DNA from: Chitinophagaceae bacterium
Lineage (GTDB): Bacteria; Bacteroidota; Bacteroidia; Chitinophagales; Chitinophagaceae
Direction: 5' to 3'
DNA: 64,000 nt
NCBI GenBank assembly: GCA_019745155.1
Contig: JAIETM010000022.1
Location: forward strand, 16,768-80,767
Shown here in pieces: positions 25,747 to 35,332 of the stretch. Position numbers and translations under genes: made by a program. The notes under the pieces are model-generated. The model was not told where the DNA came from. It ran no database searches and saw nothing but the letters and a program-made list of their open reading frames with translations. Numbering within the stretch: position 1 is the first letter of the stretch; each line of letters begins with the position of its first letter.

Positions 25747-27360
25747 ATGAAATATTGGTTCTTGATTGTCTTGTTGCACACGCTTGTCTATAGAATAGAT
25801 GCGCAAACTTTGTCAAGTTCCAACCTACCGATCATCGTCATCAATACGGGCGGACAAACCATACCGGATGATCCTAAGATCATGGCAGATATGGGTATTG
25901 TGTATAATGGCGAGGGCAAACGTAACGCCATCACTGATGCTTTTAATCACTATAACGGAAAGATTGGCATAGAAATTCGCGGACAGTCATCACAACAGTT
26001 TCCCATGAAATCTTACAGTATTGAACTGTGGGACAATACGGGTAAATCTGTTGACAAATCCTTATTCGGACTACCCAAGGAAAGCGATTGGGTTTTGTAT
26101 GCACCATATACTGATAAAACTTTGATGCGCAACTTTCTGGCTTATACTATGAGCCGCGAATTAGGCCAATGGGCAGCCAACTGCCGCTTTGTAGAGGTGG
26201 TGATTGATGGCGACTACAAAGGCATCTATGTTTTCATGGAACGCATCAAACGTGGTAGCGGACGTGTGCCCATTACCAAGATGGCAAAGACAGATAATAG
26301 TGGCACAGCTCTTACAGGCGGCTATATTTTTAGCATAGACAAAGAAGCTGATGGATGGTTCTCCGCCTATGCAACCCCCAATAGCAGAAAGGGGCAGCGC
26401 ATTCAATACACTTATACCTACCCCAAGATTGCGGATATCACATTTGAGCAGCGCAACTATTTGCAATCCTATGTAGACAGCTTTGAACAAAAACTCTATA
26501 GCAAGGATTTCCAAGATGTACAGAAAGGCTGGCGCAGCCATGCAGATGAAAATAGTTTCATTGATTACCTGATTGTAAATGAAGTAAGTAGAAATGTAGA
26601 TGCTTACCGACTCAGCACCTATCTCTATAAAGAAAGAAATCAGAAAATTGTGGCAGGCCCAGTATGGGATTATGATCTGGCATTCAGAAATGCCAACTAT
26701 TGCAATGGTAGCAATACAGATGGTTGGGCATGGCAGTTTAACCAAACCTGTCCGGATGATTTTTGGCAAGTACCATTTTGGTGGTACCAGCTAAACCTTG
26801 ATACAGCTTTTCAGGGCAAATTGATGTGTAAATGGAAAACTGTAAGACAAAATAACTTGTCGATAGGTAAATTATACGCGTTGGTTGACTCAGTTGTTGC
26901 ACTCACTGCAGAGGCGCGCAATCGTCACTTTACCAGATGGCCTGTATTGGGTAAATATGTATGGCCCAATCCAACACCGATCCCTTCAGACTATGTGTCT
27001 GAGATAGAATACCTAAAAGACTGGCTTTTCAAAAGACTTAACTGGCTTGATGCCAATATGCCAAAGATGGGTGCATGCTATGAGTACCCAATAGTAAGCA
27101 CAGATGACATACAGGTTCAAGCTTCTCCCAACCCTTTTCGCAATCAGCTGTTGATTCAAGTAAAATCAAGAGATGCATTTTCTATGCCGCTAAGCATTAT
27201 GAATAGTCAGGGACAACTGATTCACCAACAACAAGTGCCCATAAAATCAGGCAATAATCAGGTTCAACTAAACGCTATGCAATGGCCAGCCGGCTTGCTT
27301 TTACTTCAAACCAAAGACAAGAAAGGCCGGTCTATTTTTAAAGTTTTGTTCCGTCAGTAA
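25747..27360 (+). CDS. CotH-kinase domain protein with T9SS sorting domain
   Basis: 537 residues. Signal peptide (ends DAQT), CotH domain about 60-400: KIGIEIRGQSSQQFPMKS opening, KGIYVFMERIKRG, and the metal/nucleotide motif VWDYDLAFRNANY. CotH proteins are eukaryote-like kinases that phosphorylate secreted proteins in spore formers. The last 80 residues (SPNPFRNQLLIQV, then a final KVLFRQ) are a type A T9SS C-terminal sorting domain, so it is secreted or attached to the outside surface. Substrate unknown. The 3' end overlaps the convergent lipoprotein gene by 7 bases. Confidence 0.9.
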   Translation: MKYWFLIVLLHTLVYRIDAQTLSSSNLPIIVINTGGQTIPDDPKIMADMGIVYNGEGKRNAITDAFNHYNGKIGIEIRGQSSQQFPMKSYSIELWDNTGKSVDKSLFGLPKESDWVLYAPYTDKTLMRNFLAYTMSRELGQWAANCRFVEVVIDGDYKGIYVFMERIKRGSGRVPITKMAKTDNSGTALTGGYIFSIDKEADGWFSAYATPNSRKGQRIQYTYTYPKIADITFEQRNYLQSYVDSFEQKLYSKDFQDVQKGWRSHADENSFIDYLIVNEVSRNVDAYRLSTYLYKERNQKIVAGPVWDYDLAFRNANYCNGSNTDGWAWQFNQTCPDDFWQVPFWWYQLNLDTAFQGKLMCKWKTVRQNNLSIGKLYALVDSVVALTAEARNRHFTRWPVLGKYVWPNPTPIPSDYVSEIEYLKDWLFKRLNWLDANMPKMGACYEYPIVSTDDIQVQASPNPFRNQLLIQVKSRDAFSMPLSIMNSQGQLIHQQQVPIKSGNNQVQLNAMQWPAGLLLLQTKDKKGRSIFKVLFRQ

Positions 27361-27788
27361 TTGACAGGCAAATACATATCCTTTCCCTCATTATTGATCA
27401 TGATCAATTGACAATCAGTTAGCGTGATACCTTGCGTAGTTTCACCCAATTTTCCCGATACCGTTATCGCCGTGTTTTGTGCTATGGATTGTAAAGCAGG
27501 CTGCTGGTTTAACTCGAACCGACAATAACAGTTAAATGCAGAAGCGATTTGCCCTTTGTCTTCAGCCAACTGCAAGAAAATATCTTTTCCTAACTGTCTA
27601 CTACCTACCAAATATCCAGTAATCGTTACCTCGGCTTGTGGATCTGTTCTTAAACGTAGGTATTCAATGGCTTCTCTCACTTTTAAGCCGGTCCTTGCAT
27701 TTTTCTTTAACAATATCTGCTCCCTGTAGTTGGTACAGGAAAATACAAGTAATAAGCAAAGGCAAAAGGGGAGAAAATTTCGGTACAT
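27354..27788 (-). CDS. Lipoprotein with OB-fold-like domain
   Basis: 144 residues. Lipobox VFSC gives a lipidated Cys at residue 18. Residues about 50-135 read as an OB-fold nucleic-acid-binding-like barrel of the tRNA_anti-like type (AEVTITGYLVGS, then FLQLAED, NTAITVSGKLGE, ITLTDCQLI). Such lipoproteins in Bacteroidota have no known role. The fold call is from strand pattern only. Convergent with the CotH gene (7-base overlap). Confidence 0.65.
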   Translation of the reverse strand: MYRNFLPFCLCLLLVFSCTNYREQILLKKNARTGLKVREAIEYLRLRTDPQAEVTITGYLVGSRQLGKDIFLQLAEDKGQIASAFNCYCRFELNQQPALQSIAQNTAITVSGKLGETTQGITLTDCQLIMINNEGKDMYLPVNY

Positions 27789-27862
27789 AAAGAGTATTCA
27801 AAGCAAATTATCATAGTAAACAACCCTTCAAGGATGAAATATACAAGTGACTGCTGTCGTTC

Positions 27863-27881
27863 TTAGGTTGTGCCAACCTAA
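27863..27881. repeat. 8-bp inverted repeat upstream of 27921
   Basis: TTAGGTTG-TGC-CAACCTAA, perfect arms with 3-base centre, between two divergent exported-protein genes. Could be an operator. Confidence 0.4.
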
Positions 27882-27920
27882 TCCATAACCGATTTGGCCG
27901 GCACAACAATCCGTAGCTGC

Positions 27921-28826
27921 ATGAAAACAAGCTTACCCATTATTTGTCTGTTCCTGCTTCTAGGACAGGCGCAAGCCCAGAATATCTCCGGCCATTGGTT
28001 TGGCAGTGGTAAACTGCAGATTCCCGGCAACCATGATGCGTATTTATCGGAGATTGTTATTCGCCAGCGGGGTGTGCAGTTTTACGGACAAATGCAGTAC
28101 TATTTTAGAGATAGCCTCTTGATTGAACCCATTCGTGGCGTTTTCGATCAAAAGAAAATGACGGTAAGGTTTAATCAAATACCCATTATTTATTACGGTT
28201 CTAAGAGCACACGCCAGTCGGTGGACTGCCCCATGACCGGCGATTTTTCTTTAGTCGTTACTTCTAAAGATTCTTTGCTAGTTGGCAAACTGCGTAGCAC
28301 AGAAACTTTTAAATACTCCTGCCCTAATATCACTTTCATCCTAAAAAAGTCTAACGACACTATTCTTTCTGCAAAAGTGGAGTACGATGCATTAGAGCCC
28401 ATGCCAACTGAGAAAGAGGTAGTAGCTGCCAACACCATCAGTGAAGATGAATTACGTAGAAGAGAATTTGAAGCAAGGAAGAAGAGACTAGTGACTGAAC
28501 TTGAAGTGAACAGCAAGATTATCAGCCTTGAGTTTTATGATAATGGTGAAGTTGACTACGACTCTGTATCTGTATTTCTGAATAACAAGATGATCAAGGG
28601 ACCCACGATGCTTACGCACAAAGCATTTCGTGTATATATCCCTGTTGATACTACCAGCGAGTATACAGAGTTAAGCATGTATGCGGAGAATACAAGCAGG
28701 ATTCCACCTAATACAGCTTCCATCATCATTCGTGATGGCCTATCACGCTATGAGTTGAACTTAACTAGTGATATGGAAAATACCGCCACGATTCGCTTCA
28801 AGCGAAAGCGTGGCGATAGACCTTAA
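27921..28826 (+). CDS. Exported hypothetical protein
   Basis: 301 residues from ATG 27921 (MKTSLPIICLFLLLGQAQAQ), chosen because the signal peptide begins there; an in-frame start at 27894 adds nine polar residues. Residues 20-150 look like a beta-barrel/lipocalin-like domain (NISGHWFGSGKLQIPG), residues about 195-295 a beta-sandwich after a charged helix. No family recognised. The stop overlaps the convergent parC stop by four bases. Confidence 0.78.
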   Translation: MKTSLPIICLFLLLGQAQAQNISGHWFGSGKLQIPGNHDAYLSEIVIRQRGVQFYGQMQYYFRDSLLIEPIRGVFDQKKMTVRFNQIPIIYYGSKSTRQSVDCPMTGDFSLVVTSKDSLLVGKLRSTETFKYSCPNITFILKKSNDTILSAKVEYDALEPMPTEKEVVAANTISEDELRRREFEARKKRLVTELEVNSKIISLEFYDNGEVDYDSVSVFLNNKMIKGPTMLTHKAFRVYIPVDTTSEYTELSMYAENTSRIPPNTASIIIRDGLSRYELNLTSDMENTATIRFKRKRGDRP

Positions 28827-31336
28827 CCGAATAAGTCGCCCTGTAATTGATCTTTTTCCGACTTGTGCTCCCATTGCATCTCCACTGATTTACTAAAGTC
28901 CATCAGCTTGGCACCTACGGCTTTCCAACCCATCACTTCCACCATTTTAGCCAACTTGAATTTGGCGCTTCGCACTTGAGATCCACGTCCGGTCTGAACG
29001 GCTAAAATCGGTTCCTTATCAGTAGTTACAGCTTCGAGCACATTGCCCTCACCTTCTTTTACAAAGAGGAATTTGTTGCGCAATGTGGTGGTTTCAATTT
29101 TGAAACGCTTCACGTTATATTGTAGCTTATCCTTTTCTAGATACACTGCAGTAACAATCTTCTCAGGATTGAACTTCTCAATCAACAATATCTTATCCGC
29201 ATCAAAGCGCTGCGTTAATTCCGTATCAGTGATTTCATAATTGCCGTCATTATAAATAACCAAGAGTCTTTCATCACCGTCAAACATACCCAAGTACTGA
29301 CCTTTCTCTTCTTTGTTCAATCGGCCAAACTGATCATCAAACCAAAGCTTGATACCAGCCAGGGTACTTCTACCCGCTTCTTTCAGTTTCACACTCTTGA
29401 TGGGATACTTGGTTACTTGATTTCCCATACTGCCACGGTTCTTAATATCCAACTCTTCAAAGTAAAACTCTAAGTCCTTATTACGTGCAGAACAATTCGG
29501 GCTAAGCAGAATTTTCACTACTTCTGCTTCACCATTAGGATTGGCCGTGAAGTAATGCACTTTGCTCTTATCAGAACCTTTGGTAAGATCGTACTCTTTA
29601 TCTCTGGTAACACCTGTTACGTTGAAGCGCTTGCCATAGCTAACGCCAGTTGCACCATCTACATAAATCATGTTATAGGTAGTACGTTCATCATTCTTCT
29701 TGAAGATTGCGGCATAGATGATGTCTTTACCAATAAAGGTCTTGTCGCCCACTTTCACCACTTTCATAATACCACGTTTGGTAAAGACGATGATATCATC
29801 CAGATCAGAACAATCACAGACAAACTCATCCTTCTTCAAGCTGGTGCCCACAAAACCTTCTTCACGGTTCATGTACAGTTTGGCATTGGCAATAGCCACC
29901 TGCTGTACCTTGATGGTATCAAAAGGCCTGATTTCTGTTTTACGCTCTCTGCCATTACCATATTTCTGTAGCAAATTCTCGAAGTAAGCGATGGCAAACT
30001 CAGTGAGGTGCTCCAAGTCGTATTTCACTTGCTTGATATCTGCTTCAATACCCTTGATCTGATTGATCAAATCATCAATATCCAACTTGTAAATACGACG
30101 AACAGGCTTTTCTGTCAGCTTAAGAATATCTTCTCTAGTAACTTCTTTCTTCAACAACTTGCGGAAAGGCTGAAATGCTTTGTCGATAGCTTCTAATACC
30201 TTATCCCAAGTCTCATGCTTTTTCTCCAGCTCTTTGTAAATCTTCTCTTCAAAGAAGATTTTTTCCAGCGAAGTATAATGCCATTTGTTTTCCAGTTCGC
30301 TCAGCTTGATTTGCAACTCCAGTTGCAGCAACTCCTTCGTCTTATCAACCGACAAACGCAACAAATCTGATGCACCGATGAACTGTGGCTTCTGATCTAC
30401 AATCACACATGCATTCGGTGAAATACTCACCTCGCAATCTGTAAATGCATACAACGCATCAATCGTGATATCTGGTGATATACCGGCTGCCAGTTCTACT
30501 GTAATCTCAACATCCTTAGCTGTAGCATCAGTTACTTTCTTGATCTTGATCTTACCCTGATCATTGGCTTTCACAATCGACTCCATCAAAGAAGTAGTTG
30601 TAACACCATAAGGTACAGAGCGAATCACCAGTGTTTTCTTATCCTGTTCTTCAATGATGGAGCGTACACGCACTTTACCGCCACGTCTGCCATCATTGTA
30701 GTTGCTCACATCAATCATACCGCCCGTCTGGAAATCTGGATAGAGCTCAAACTTTCTTCCCTTGAGGTATTTGATGGAAGCATCAATTAGCTCGCAGAAA
30801 TTATGGGGTAAGATTTTGGTCGACAAACCCACTGCAATACCATCAGCACCTTGTGCCAAAAGCAGAGGAAACTTCATTGGTAAGGTTACTGGCTCATTTT
30901 TACGACCATCATAACTTAACTGCCAATTGGTGGTTTTTGCATTGAAAGCTACTTCCAAAGCAAACTTGCTCAGACGAGCTTCAATATAACGAGCAGCGGC
31001 TGCATCATCGCCTGTACGCACATCACCCCAGTTACCCTGTGTATCAATCAGCAAATCCTTCTGCCCCATATTCACCAATGCTTCACCAATAGATGCATCA
31101 CCATGTGGGTGGTACTGCATACTTTGTCCGATGATATTGGCCACTTTGTTGTAGCGACCATCATCCATTTCTTTCATCGAGTGCAGGATACGACGCTGTA
31201 CTGGTTTCAAACCATCTTCAACAGCCGGTACTGCACGTTCTAATATTACATAAGAAGCATAATCCAGAAACCAGCTTTTAAACTGTCCCTGAACGCCTGA
31301 ATCATTTTTGTACACTGTGTTCTCTTGCTTCGCCAT
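28823..31336 (-). CDS. parC: DNA topoisomerase IV subunit A
   Basis: 837 residues. The breakage-reunion domain (about 35-480) has GLKPVQRRILHSM, QYHPHGDASIGEA and the active Tyr117 in AARYIEARL. A coiled-coil stretch with Lys/Glu follows (about 380-470), then a C-terminal beta-propeller with divergent repeats. It lacks a clear gyrase GyrA box, so topoisomerase IV is preferred over gyrase, supported by parE upstream in the same cluster. It decatenates daughter chromosomes. It is the last gene of a six-gene minus-strand cluster that begins with parE at 35312. Confidence 0.93.
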   Translation of the reverse strand: MAKQENTVYKNDSGVQGQFKSWFLDYASYVILERAVPAVEDGLKPVQRRILHSMKEMDDGRYNKVANIIGQSMQYHPHGDASIGEALVNMGQKDLLIDTQGNWGDVRTGDDAAAARYIEARLSKFALEVAFNAKTTNWQLSYDGRKNEPVTLPMKFPLLLAQGADGIAVGLSTKILPHNFCELIDASIKYLKGRKFELYPDFQTGGMIDVSNYNDGRRGGKVRVRSIIEEQDKKTLVIRSVPYGVTTTSLMESIVKANDQGKIKIKKVTDATAKDVEITVELAAGISPDITIDALYAFTDCEVSISPNACVIVDQKPQFIGASDLLRLSVDKTKELLQLELQIKLSELENKWHYTSLEKIFFEEKIYKELEKKHETWDKVLEAIDKAFQPFRKLLKKEVTREDILKLTEKPVRRIYKLDIDDLINQIKGIEADIKQVKYDLEHLTEFAIAYFENLLQKYGNGRERKTEIRPFDTIKVQQVAIANAKLYMNREEGFVGTSLKKDEFVCDCSDLDDIIVFTKRGIMKVVKVGDKTFIGKDIIYAAIFKKNDERTTYNMIYVDGATGVSYGKRFNVTGVTRDKEYDLTKGSDKSKVHYFTANPNGEAEVVKILLSPNCSARNKDLEFYFEELDIKNRGSMGNQVTKYPIKSVKLKEAGRSTLAGIKLWFDDQFGRLNKEEKGQYLGMFDGDERLLVIYNDGNYEITDTELTQRFDADKILLIEKFNPEKIVTAVYLEKDKLQYNVKRFKIETTTLRNKFLFVKEGEGNVLEAVTTDKEPILAVQTGRGSQVRSAKFKLAKMVEVMGWKAVGAKLMDFSKSVEMQWEHKSEKDQLQGDLFG

Positions 31337-31348
31337 TACTTAGTTCTT

Positions 31349-31723
31349 TTATCTTTCTTCCCAAGAAAATGTATCTCCTTGTCCGTCTGCCAATGCGTTT
31401 AATTCCAACATCACAAAATCTGTTTCTGCCACCAATTCATGCCAGACATATGCTGGTACTTTTGCCATAGCCGGACCTTCTATCATTACAGTACCGTTTG
31501 CATCAGAACGAGTATCACGCCAATTCAACCGCGCCACACCCTGCATAATCAGCAGTTTCTCCGGATTTTTATGTGCCGTCCTTCCTTTATGAAATTGCCT
31601 GCCGCTTACACTTCCTTTCTTCCGATGCACCACAATGAATTGTCCGGTTCTATCATTGTCGAATACAAAAGTGGCCCCTCTTTCATCTGACCCAATCAAT
31701 ACCAATGGTTCAACAGTCACCAT
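31349..31723 (-). CDS. Cupin-like protein
   Basis: 124 residues, mostly beta-strand. The pattern FIVVHRKKGSVSGRQFHKG, then KLLIMQGVARLNW and PAYVWHELVAETDFVMLEL suggests a single cupin barrel like sugar-nucleotide epimerase or phosphomannose isomerase C-terminal domains. His residues at HRKKG and HKGR could bind a metal, but this is not certain. It lies 12 bases before parC and two bases after the VOC gene in the same operon. Function unknown. Confidence 0.65.
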   Translation of the reverse strand: MVTVEPLVLIGSDERGATFVFDNDRTGQFIVVHRKKGSVSGRQFHKGRTAHKNPEKLLIMQGVARLNWRDTRSDANGTVMIEGPAMAKVPAYVWHELVAETDFVMLELNALADGQGDTFSWEER

Positions 31724-31725
31724 AC

Positions 31726-32118
31726 TCAGAAAGCATAAATTTCCAATGGTTGTCCATCGGGGTCATTGAAAAAAAAGAAACGTTTATTCGTGTATTCGTC
31801 AACACGTATCGCTTCCACTGCAACACCTTGTTCACTCAACCATATATGCCATGCATCTACATCTTTCACTGCAAATGCCAGATGACGTAAGCCCTTTGCT
31901 TCCGGATAAGAAGCGCGCTCCCTGCAATCCGGAAAAGAAAAGAGCTCAATCTGGTATTGCCCATTCACCGATAAATCCAGTTTCCAGGATTGTCTTTCTG
32001 CACGCCATACTTCCTGCAATACTTCAAAGCCAAGGATGCGCGTGTAGAACTCCTTACTGCGTTCATAATCACCGGCAATAATGGCCACATGATGAATATG
32101 GTCAATCAATGGTCTCAT
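31726..32118 (-). CDS. VOC family protein, YaeR/SMU1112c type
   Basis: 130 residues. IDHIHHVAIIAGDYERSKEFYTRILGF is the start of YaeR-type glyoxalase-like proteins; GLRHLAFAVKDVDAW begins the second module and FNDPDGQPLEIYAF closes it. Expected metal-binding His (HHVAI, RHLAF) and the final Glu in LEIY are present, so it may be an active metalloenzyme of unknown substrate. Its start overlaps the DUF1835 stop by four bases. Confidence 0.87.
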   Translation of the reverse strand: MRPLIDHIHHVAIIAGDYERSKEFYTRILGFEVLQEVWRAERQSWKLDLSVNGQYQIELFSFPDCRERASYPEAKGLRHLAFAVKDVDAWHIWLSEQGVAVEAIRVDEYTNKRFFFFNDPDGQPLEIYAF

Positions 32119-32948
32119 TCAGCACTTGGTGTTGCGGCTGGCGCACTTGCTGTTTTTAATTGAATTTCCTTCCATCCTTTGTTCCAATCACCACTTAATT
32201 CAATATTTCCTTGTGCAGCCAACTCTCGTAAACGCCATACCAGAAATGCATCTCCGGTTTTAATTTTCATCTTACCCAACACATGCTGGAGATAACGGCC
32301 CAGTTTTTGCGTTTCGCCTGTTACTGCACTCAACAATTCTTTATCGTAGAAATTAGCTTCTTTGCTCACGATCTTTTTTCCGCCTTCGAGTATGCGCACT
32401 ATGGCCGACTCACCGCATAACTTCTTCCACTCATCCGGATCTACTTCAAACTCACTTGGTGTAATGGGCCTAGCCAATTTCTTCGCTTTCAGAAATTCTT
32501 TGGGCTGTATTTCATGCAAGTGAGATGGATAGAAAATATTTCCCTTCTCATTGATGAAAGGCAGGTTATTCATATACAGCACAAATACACGCCCCTGGTA
32601 TTCTTTGAGCTGACTCATCAGCCAAAAATATCCGCACACATCATGCTGGTTTTGTCCCATCCAAACCCACACAATTTCTTCAGACTGTTCATCCAATGTC
32701 TTCAAGAGATTGTGTACAGTCAGCTTATCATCTACAATATCCAATTGCTCTGCATAAGGAGAAAACTCCAACACCTGCCTCCACCAATCGCGGCGTGCTT
32801 GATAGCCTTCCGCACCATAAATATCTCCTAGCGGACCAACGGCATAATCATCTTTGATTTCCAGTATCTCGCCTTGTAAGCTTTCGTCGAGTTCAATTGC
32901 AGCTTGTAATGAAGCGATGTTCGCTGTTTCGAAAACTATATGAATCAT
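32115..32948 (-). CDS. DUF1835 domain protein
   Basis: 277 residues. The N-terminal part (MIHIVFETANIASLQAAI, DDYAVGPLGDIYG, WWRQVL) is DUF1835, and the C-terminal part from about residue 150 is the DUF3658-like region. The AT-rich block that flanks the four-helix-bundle gene ends exactly at its start codon (32948). Function unknown; the family is often found with small regulatory genes. It ends with a short Ala/Pro-rich tail (SAPAATPSAE). Confidence 0.82.
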   Translation of the reverse strand: MIHIVFETANIASLQAAIELDESLQGEILEIKDDYAVGPLGDIYGAEGYQARRDWWRQVLEFSPYAEQLDIVDDKLTVHNLLKTLDEQSEEIVWVWMGQNQHDVCGYFWLMSQLKEYQGRVFVLYMNNLPFINEKGNIFYPSHLHEIQPKEFLKAKKLARPITPSEFEVDPDEWKKLCGESAIVRILEGGKKIVSKEANFYDKELLSAVTGETQKLGRYLQHVLGKMKIKTGDAFLVWRLRELAAQGNIELSGDWNKGWKEIQLKTASAPAATPSAE

Positions 32949-32949
32949 A

Positions 32950-32994
32950 TCTTAATTAAGAATTAATAATTAACAATTAATAATTTAGGTTCGA
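32950..32994. repeat. Left AT-rich block and inverted end next to the four-helix-bundle gene
   Basis: A run of A/T words (from 32950) ending TTAGGTTCGA (32985-32994). It holds AATTAAGAATTAA at 32954-32966, which recurs in opposite orientation at 33396-33408. The end TTAGGTTCGA matches TTAGGATCGA on the opposite strand at 33376-33385 in 9 of 10 bases. Confidence 0.7.
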
Positions 32995-33360
32995 CTAAGT
33001 ACTTACGGACGATGATTTGGATGTATTCAGGATTACTGTCAGTATTTTGATCAGCTCATCACACCGTTCTATTGTTTCCTGTAACATCGGCCTCATTGAA
33101 TCCTCTGTTGTATGTATTAGTCTTAACCAATATTTAGTCTCCCTTGCTTCACGATAAGCTATCTCTAGCTTATGAATAAAATCTTTTCTAGAAGAGCCTC
33201 CAATTACTTCCTCCACATTGGCGCCAATCGAAGTGCCACTCTTCAACAGCTGAGAACAGATTTCTCTTTCAACCCTTTCCGCTCTCAGCAACTTATGTAA
33301 CTTGACTATGGATACAGAAAACGCAAAGCTCTTTTCCAGTATCACATTCTCCTGCTTCAT
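32995..33360 (-). CDS. Four-helix-bundle protein (23S rRNA intervening-sequence protein family)
   Basis: 121 residues. ILEKSFAFSVSIVKLHKLL, ICSQLLKSGTSIGANVEE, SRKDFIHKLEIAYREARETKYWL are the conserved blocks of the IVP/four-helix-bundle family (TIGR02436), also related to Avd of diversity-generating retroelements. Members form pentamers or dimers of four-helix bundles; molecular role unknown, often in 23S rRNA spacers. Here it is not in an rRNA gene but between parE and DUF1835, enclosed by inverted AT-rich repeats, with the stop codon touching the left one. Confidence 0.9.
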   Translation of the reverse strand: MKQENVILEKSFAFSVSIVKLHKLLRAERVEREICSQLLKSGTSIGANVEEVIGGSSRKDFIHKLEIAYREARETKYWLRLIHTTEDSMRPMLQETIERCDELIKILTVILNTSKSSSVST

Positions 33361-33375
33361 ACCATAAACTTTACT

Positions 33376-33420
33376 TCGATCCTAATTCTTAATTTTTAAT
33401 TCTTAATTATTAATCATTAA
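33376..33420. repeat. Right AT-rich block and inverted end next to the four-helix-bundle gene
   Basis: TCGATCCTAA (33376-33385), then A/T words including TTAATTCTTAATT (33396-33408), running up to the stop codon of parE. It is the inverted partner of the block at 32950-32994. Confidence 0.7.
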
Positions 33421-35312
33421 CTCCCTCCTACTTCTTCGATTAAATCAAGTTCAACCCGAAGATTATCGATAATAAAATCTTGTCGCTGCGGCGTATTCTT
33501 GCCCATATAATATTCTAGCAGTTGCTGAATATGATCGCCCTGCTCTAACAATACCGGCTGCAAGCGCATATCCTGTCCGATAAACCGTTCAAACTCATTC
33601 GGAGAAATCTCACCCAAACCTTTGAATCGGGTAATCTCAGGCTTATTACCCAATTTCTTCACGGCAGCTTGCTTTTCTGTTTCGTCATAACAGTAAATCG
33701 TTTCTTGCTTATTACGCACGCGGAAAAGTGGTGTTTCTAGAATATATACATGACCTTTCTTCACCAGATCAGGGAAAAATTGCAGGAAGAAGGTCATCAA
33801 CAACAAACGAATGTGCATTCCATCTACATCGGCATCAGTTGCAATAACGATGTTATTGTAGCGCAACCCTTCCAAACCGTCTTCAATATTAAGTGCATGC
33901 TGTAACAAGTTGAACTCTTCATTCTCGTACACTACTTTCTTGGTAAGACCAAAAGCGTTCAATGGCTTACCACGCAAACTAAATACAGCCTGCGTTTCCA
34001 CGCTACGCGCTTTGGTGATGGAACCACTAGCACTATCACCCTCGGTGATGAAAATGGTGCTTTGGTTTTGTAAAGCGATGAAAGCCTCTTTATTCTTTGC
34101 AGGCAAATCATCGTTCATATGCACTTTACAATCGCGCAGCTTCTTATTGTGCAGGTTGGCTTTCTTCGCACGCTCATTCGCCAACTTCTTGATACCGGCC
34201 AATTCCTTACGCTCGCGCTCATTCTGCTCAATACGCTTTTTCAAAGCATCACCTACAGCCGGATTGCGGTGCAAATAGTTATCCAATTCCTTGGCCAGAA
34301 AATCCAGCACAAAGTTCTTCATGCTCGGGCCGTTCTCATACACATTCTGAGAACCGAGCTTTGTCTTTGTCTGACTTTCAAACACAGGCTCCTGCACACG
34401 CACGGCAACGGCCGCCACAATACTGGTACGTATATCAGAGGTATCGTAATCCTTCTTAAAGAAATCGCGGATCACTTTTACATAAGCTTCACGAAAAGCC
34501 TGTTGGTGCGTACCGCCCTGCGTTGTGTATTGTCCATTTACAAAAGAGAAAATATCTTCTCCATATTCATTGTTATGGCTGATCGCTACTTCAATGTCTT
34601 CGCCCTTCAGATGAATAATGGGATAACGCAGTTCATCTTCATTAGTCTTGCGCTGCAAGAGATCGAGCAGACCATTTTTGCTGACAAACTTTTTACCATT
34701 CAGGTTAATGATCAATCCCGCATTGAGGTAGCAATAGTTCCAAGCTTGTTCCTCAATATAGCCCATGCGGAAATTGAAGTTGCGGAATACGGTATCGTCG
34801 GGAATGAAAGTAACCATCGTACCATTCGGCTCAGTTGTCTTGGCTTCCTTATGCTCTACTTTCAATACACCACGTTCAAACTCCGCAGTCTTTTCCTTAC
34901 CATCACGATAAGCAGTCACTTTGAAATAATTACTCAAAGCGTTTACCGCCTTCGTACCCACACCATTCAAACCCACACTTTTCTGGAAAGCCTTGCTATC
35001 GTATTTAGCACCTGTGTTGATTTTACTCACCACATCCACCACTTTACCCAAGGGAATACCGCGACCATAATCACGAATCGTTACCGTCTTCTGATCAATG
35101 GTGATATCAATCTGCTTACCATAACCCATCATGTGCTCATCGATACAGTTATCGGTCACTTCTTTCAATAACACATAGATACCATCGTCCTGAGCAGAAC
35201 CATCGCCCAGCTTACCGATATACATACCCGGTCTTAAGCGGATATGCTCCTTCCAGTCGAGACTCCGGATATCGTCTTCCGTATAATTCACAGCCTGTTT
35301 ATTCTCTGCCAT
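33417..35312 (-). CDS. parE: DNA topoisomerase IV subunit B
   Basis: 631 residues from ATG 35312 ([10 protein letters not shown]). A longer frame to 35390 reads through the promoter (35333-35363) and is rejected. GHKL ATPase: [12 protein letters not shown] (Asn for Mg-ATP), [39 protein letters not shown] and [13 protein letters not shown]. The C-terminal part has [15 protein letters not shown]. It supplies ATP-driven strand passage with ParC (28823-31336). It is the first gene of the cluster and is divergent from the ykgJ-like gene. Confidence 0.94.
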   Translation of the reverse strand: MAENKQAVNYTEDDIRSLDWKEHIRLRPGMYIGKLGDGSAQDDGIYVLLKEVTDNCIDEHMMGYGKQIDITIDQKTVTIRDYGRGIPLGKVVDVVSKINTGAKYDSKAFQKSVGLNGVGTKAVNALSNYFKVTAYRDGKEKTAEFERGVLKVEHKEAKTTEPNGTMVTFIPDDTVFRNFNFRMGYIEEQAWNYCYLNAGLIINLNGKKFVSKNGLLDLLQRKTNEDELRYPIIHLKGEDIEVAISHNNEYGEDIFSFVNGQYTTQGGTHQQAFREAYVKVIRDFFKKDYDTSDIRTSIVAAVAVRVQEPVFESQTKTKLGSQNVYENGPSMKNFVLDFLAKELDNYLHRNPAVGDALKKRIEQNERERKELAGIKKLANERAKKANLHNKKLRDCKVHMNDDLPAKNKEAFIALQNQSTIFITEGDSASGSITKARSVETQAVFSLRGKPLNAFGLTKKVVYENEEFNLLQHALNIEDGLEGLRYNNIVIATDADVDGMHIRLLLMTFFLQFFPDLVKKGHVYILETPLFRVRNKQETIYCYDETEKQAAVKKLGNKPEITRFKGLGEISPNEFERFIGQDMRLQPVLLEQGDHIQQLLEYYMGKNTPQRQDFIIDNLRVELDLIEEVGGS

Positions 35313-35332
35313 AGTCTTGATTTCACAACCCG

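Noticed and set aside
26161..26769. 202-codon frame on the minus strand opposite the CotH gene
   Set aside because: Antisense to a recognised gene; composition is that of a reverse frame without a start signal.
34119..35171. 350-codon frame on the plus strand opposite parE
   Set aside because: It lies fully antisense to the conserved parE coding sequence, has no family pattern and no promoter; a shadow frame.
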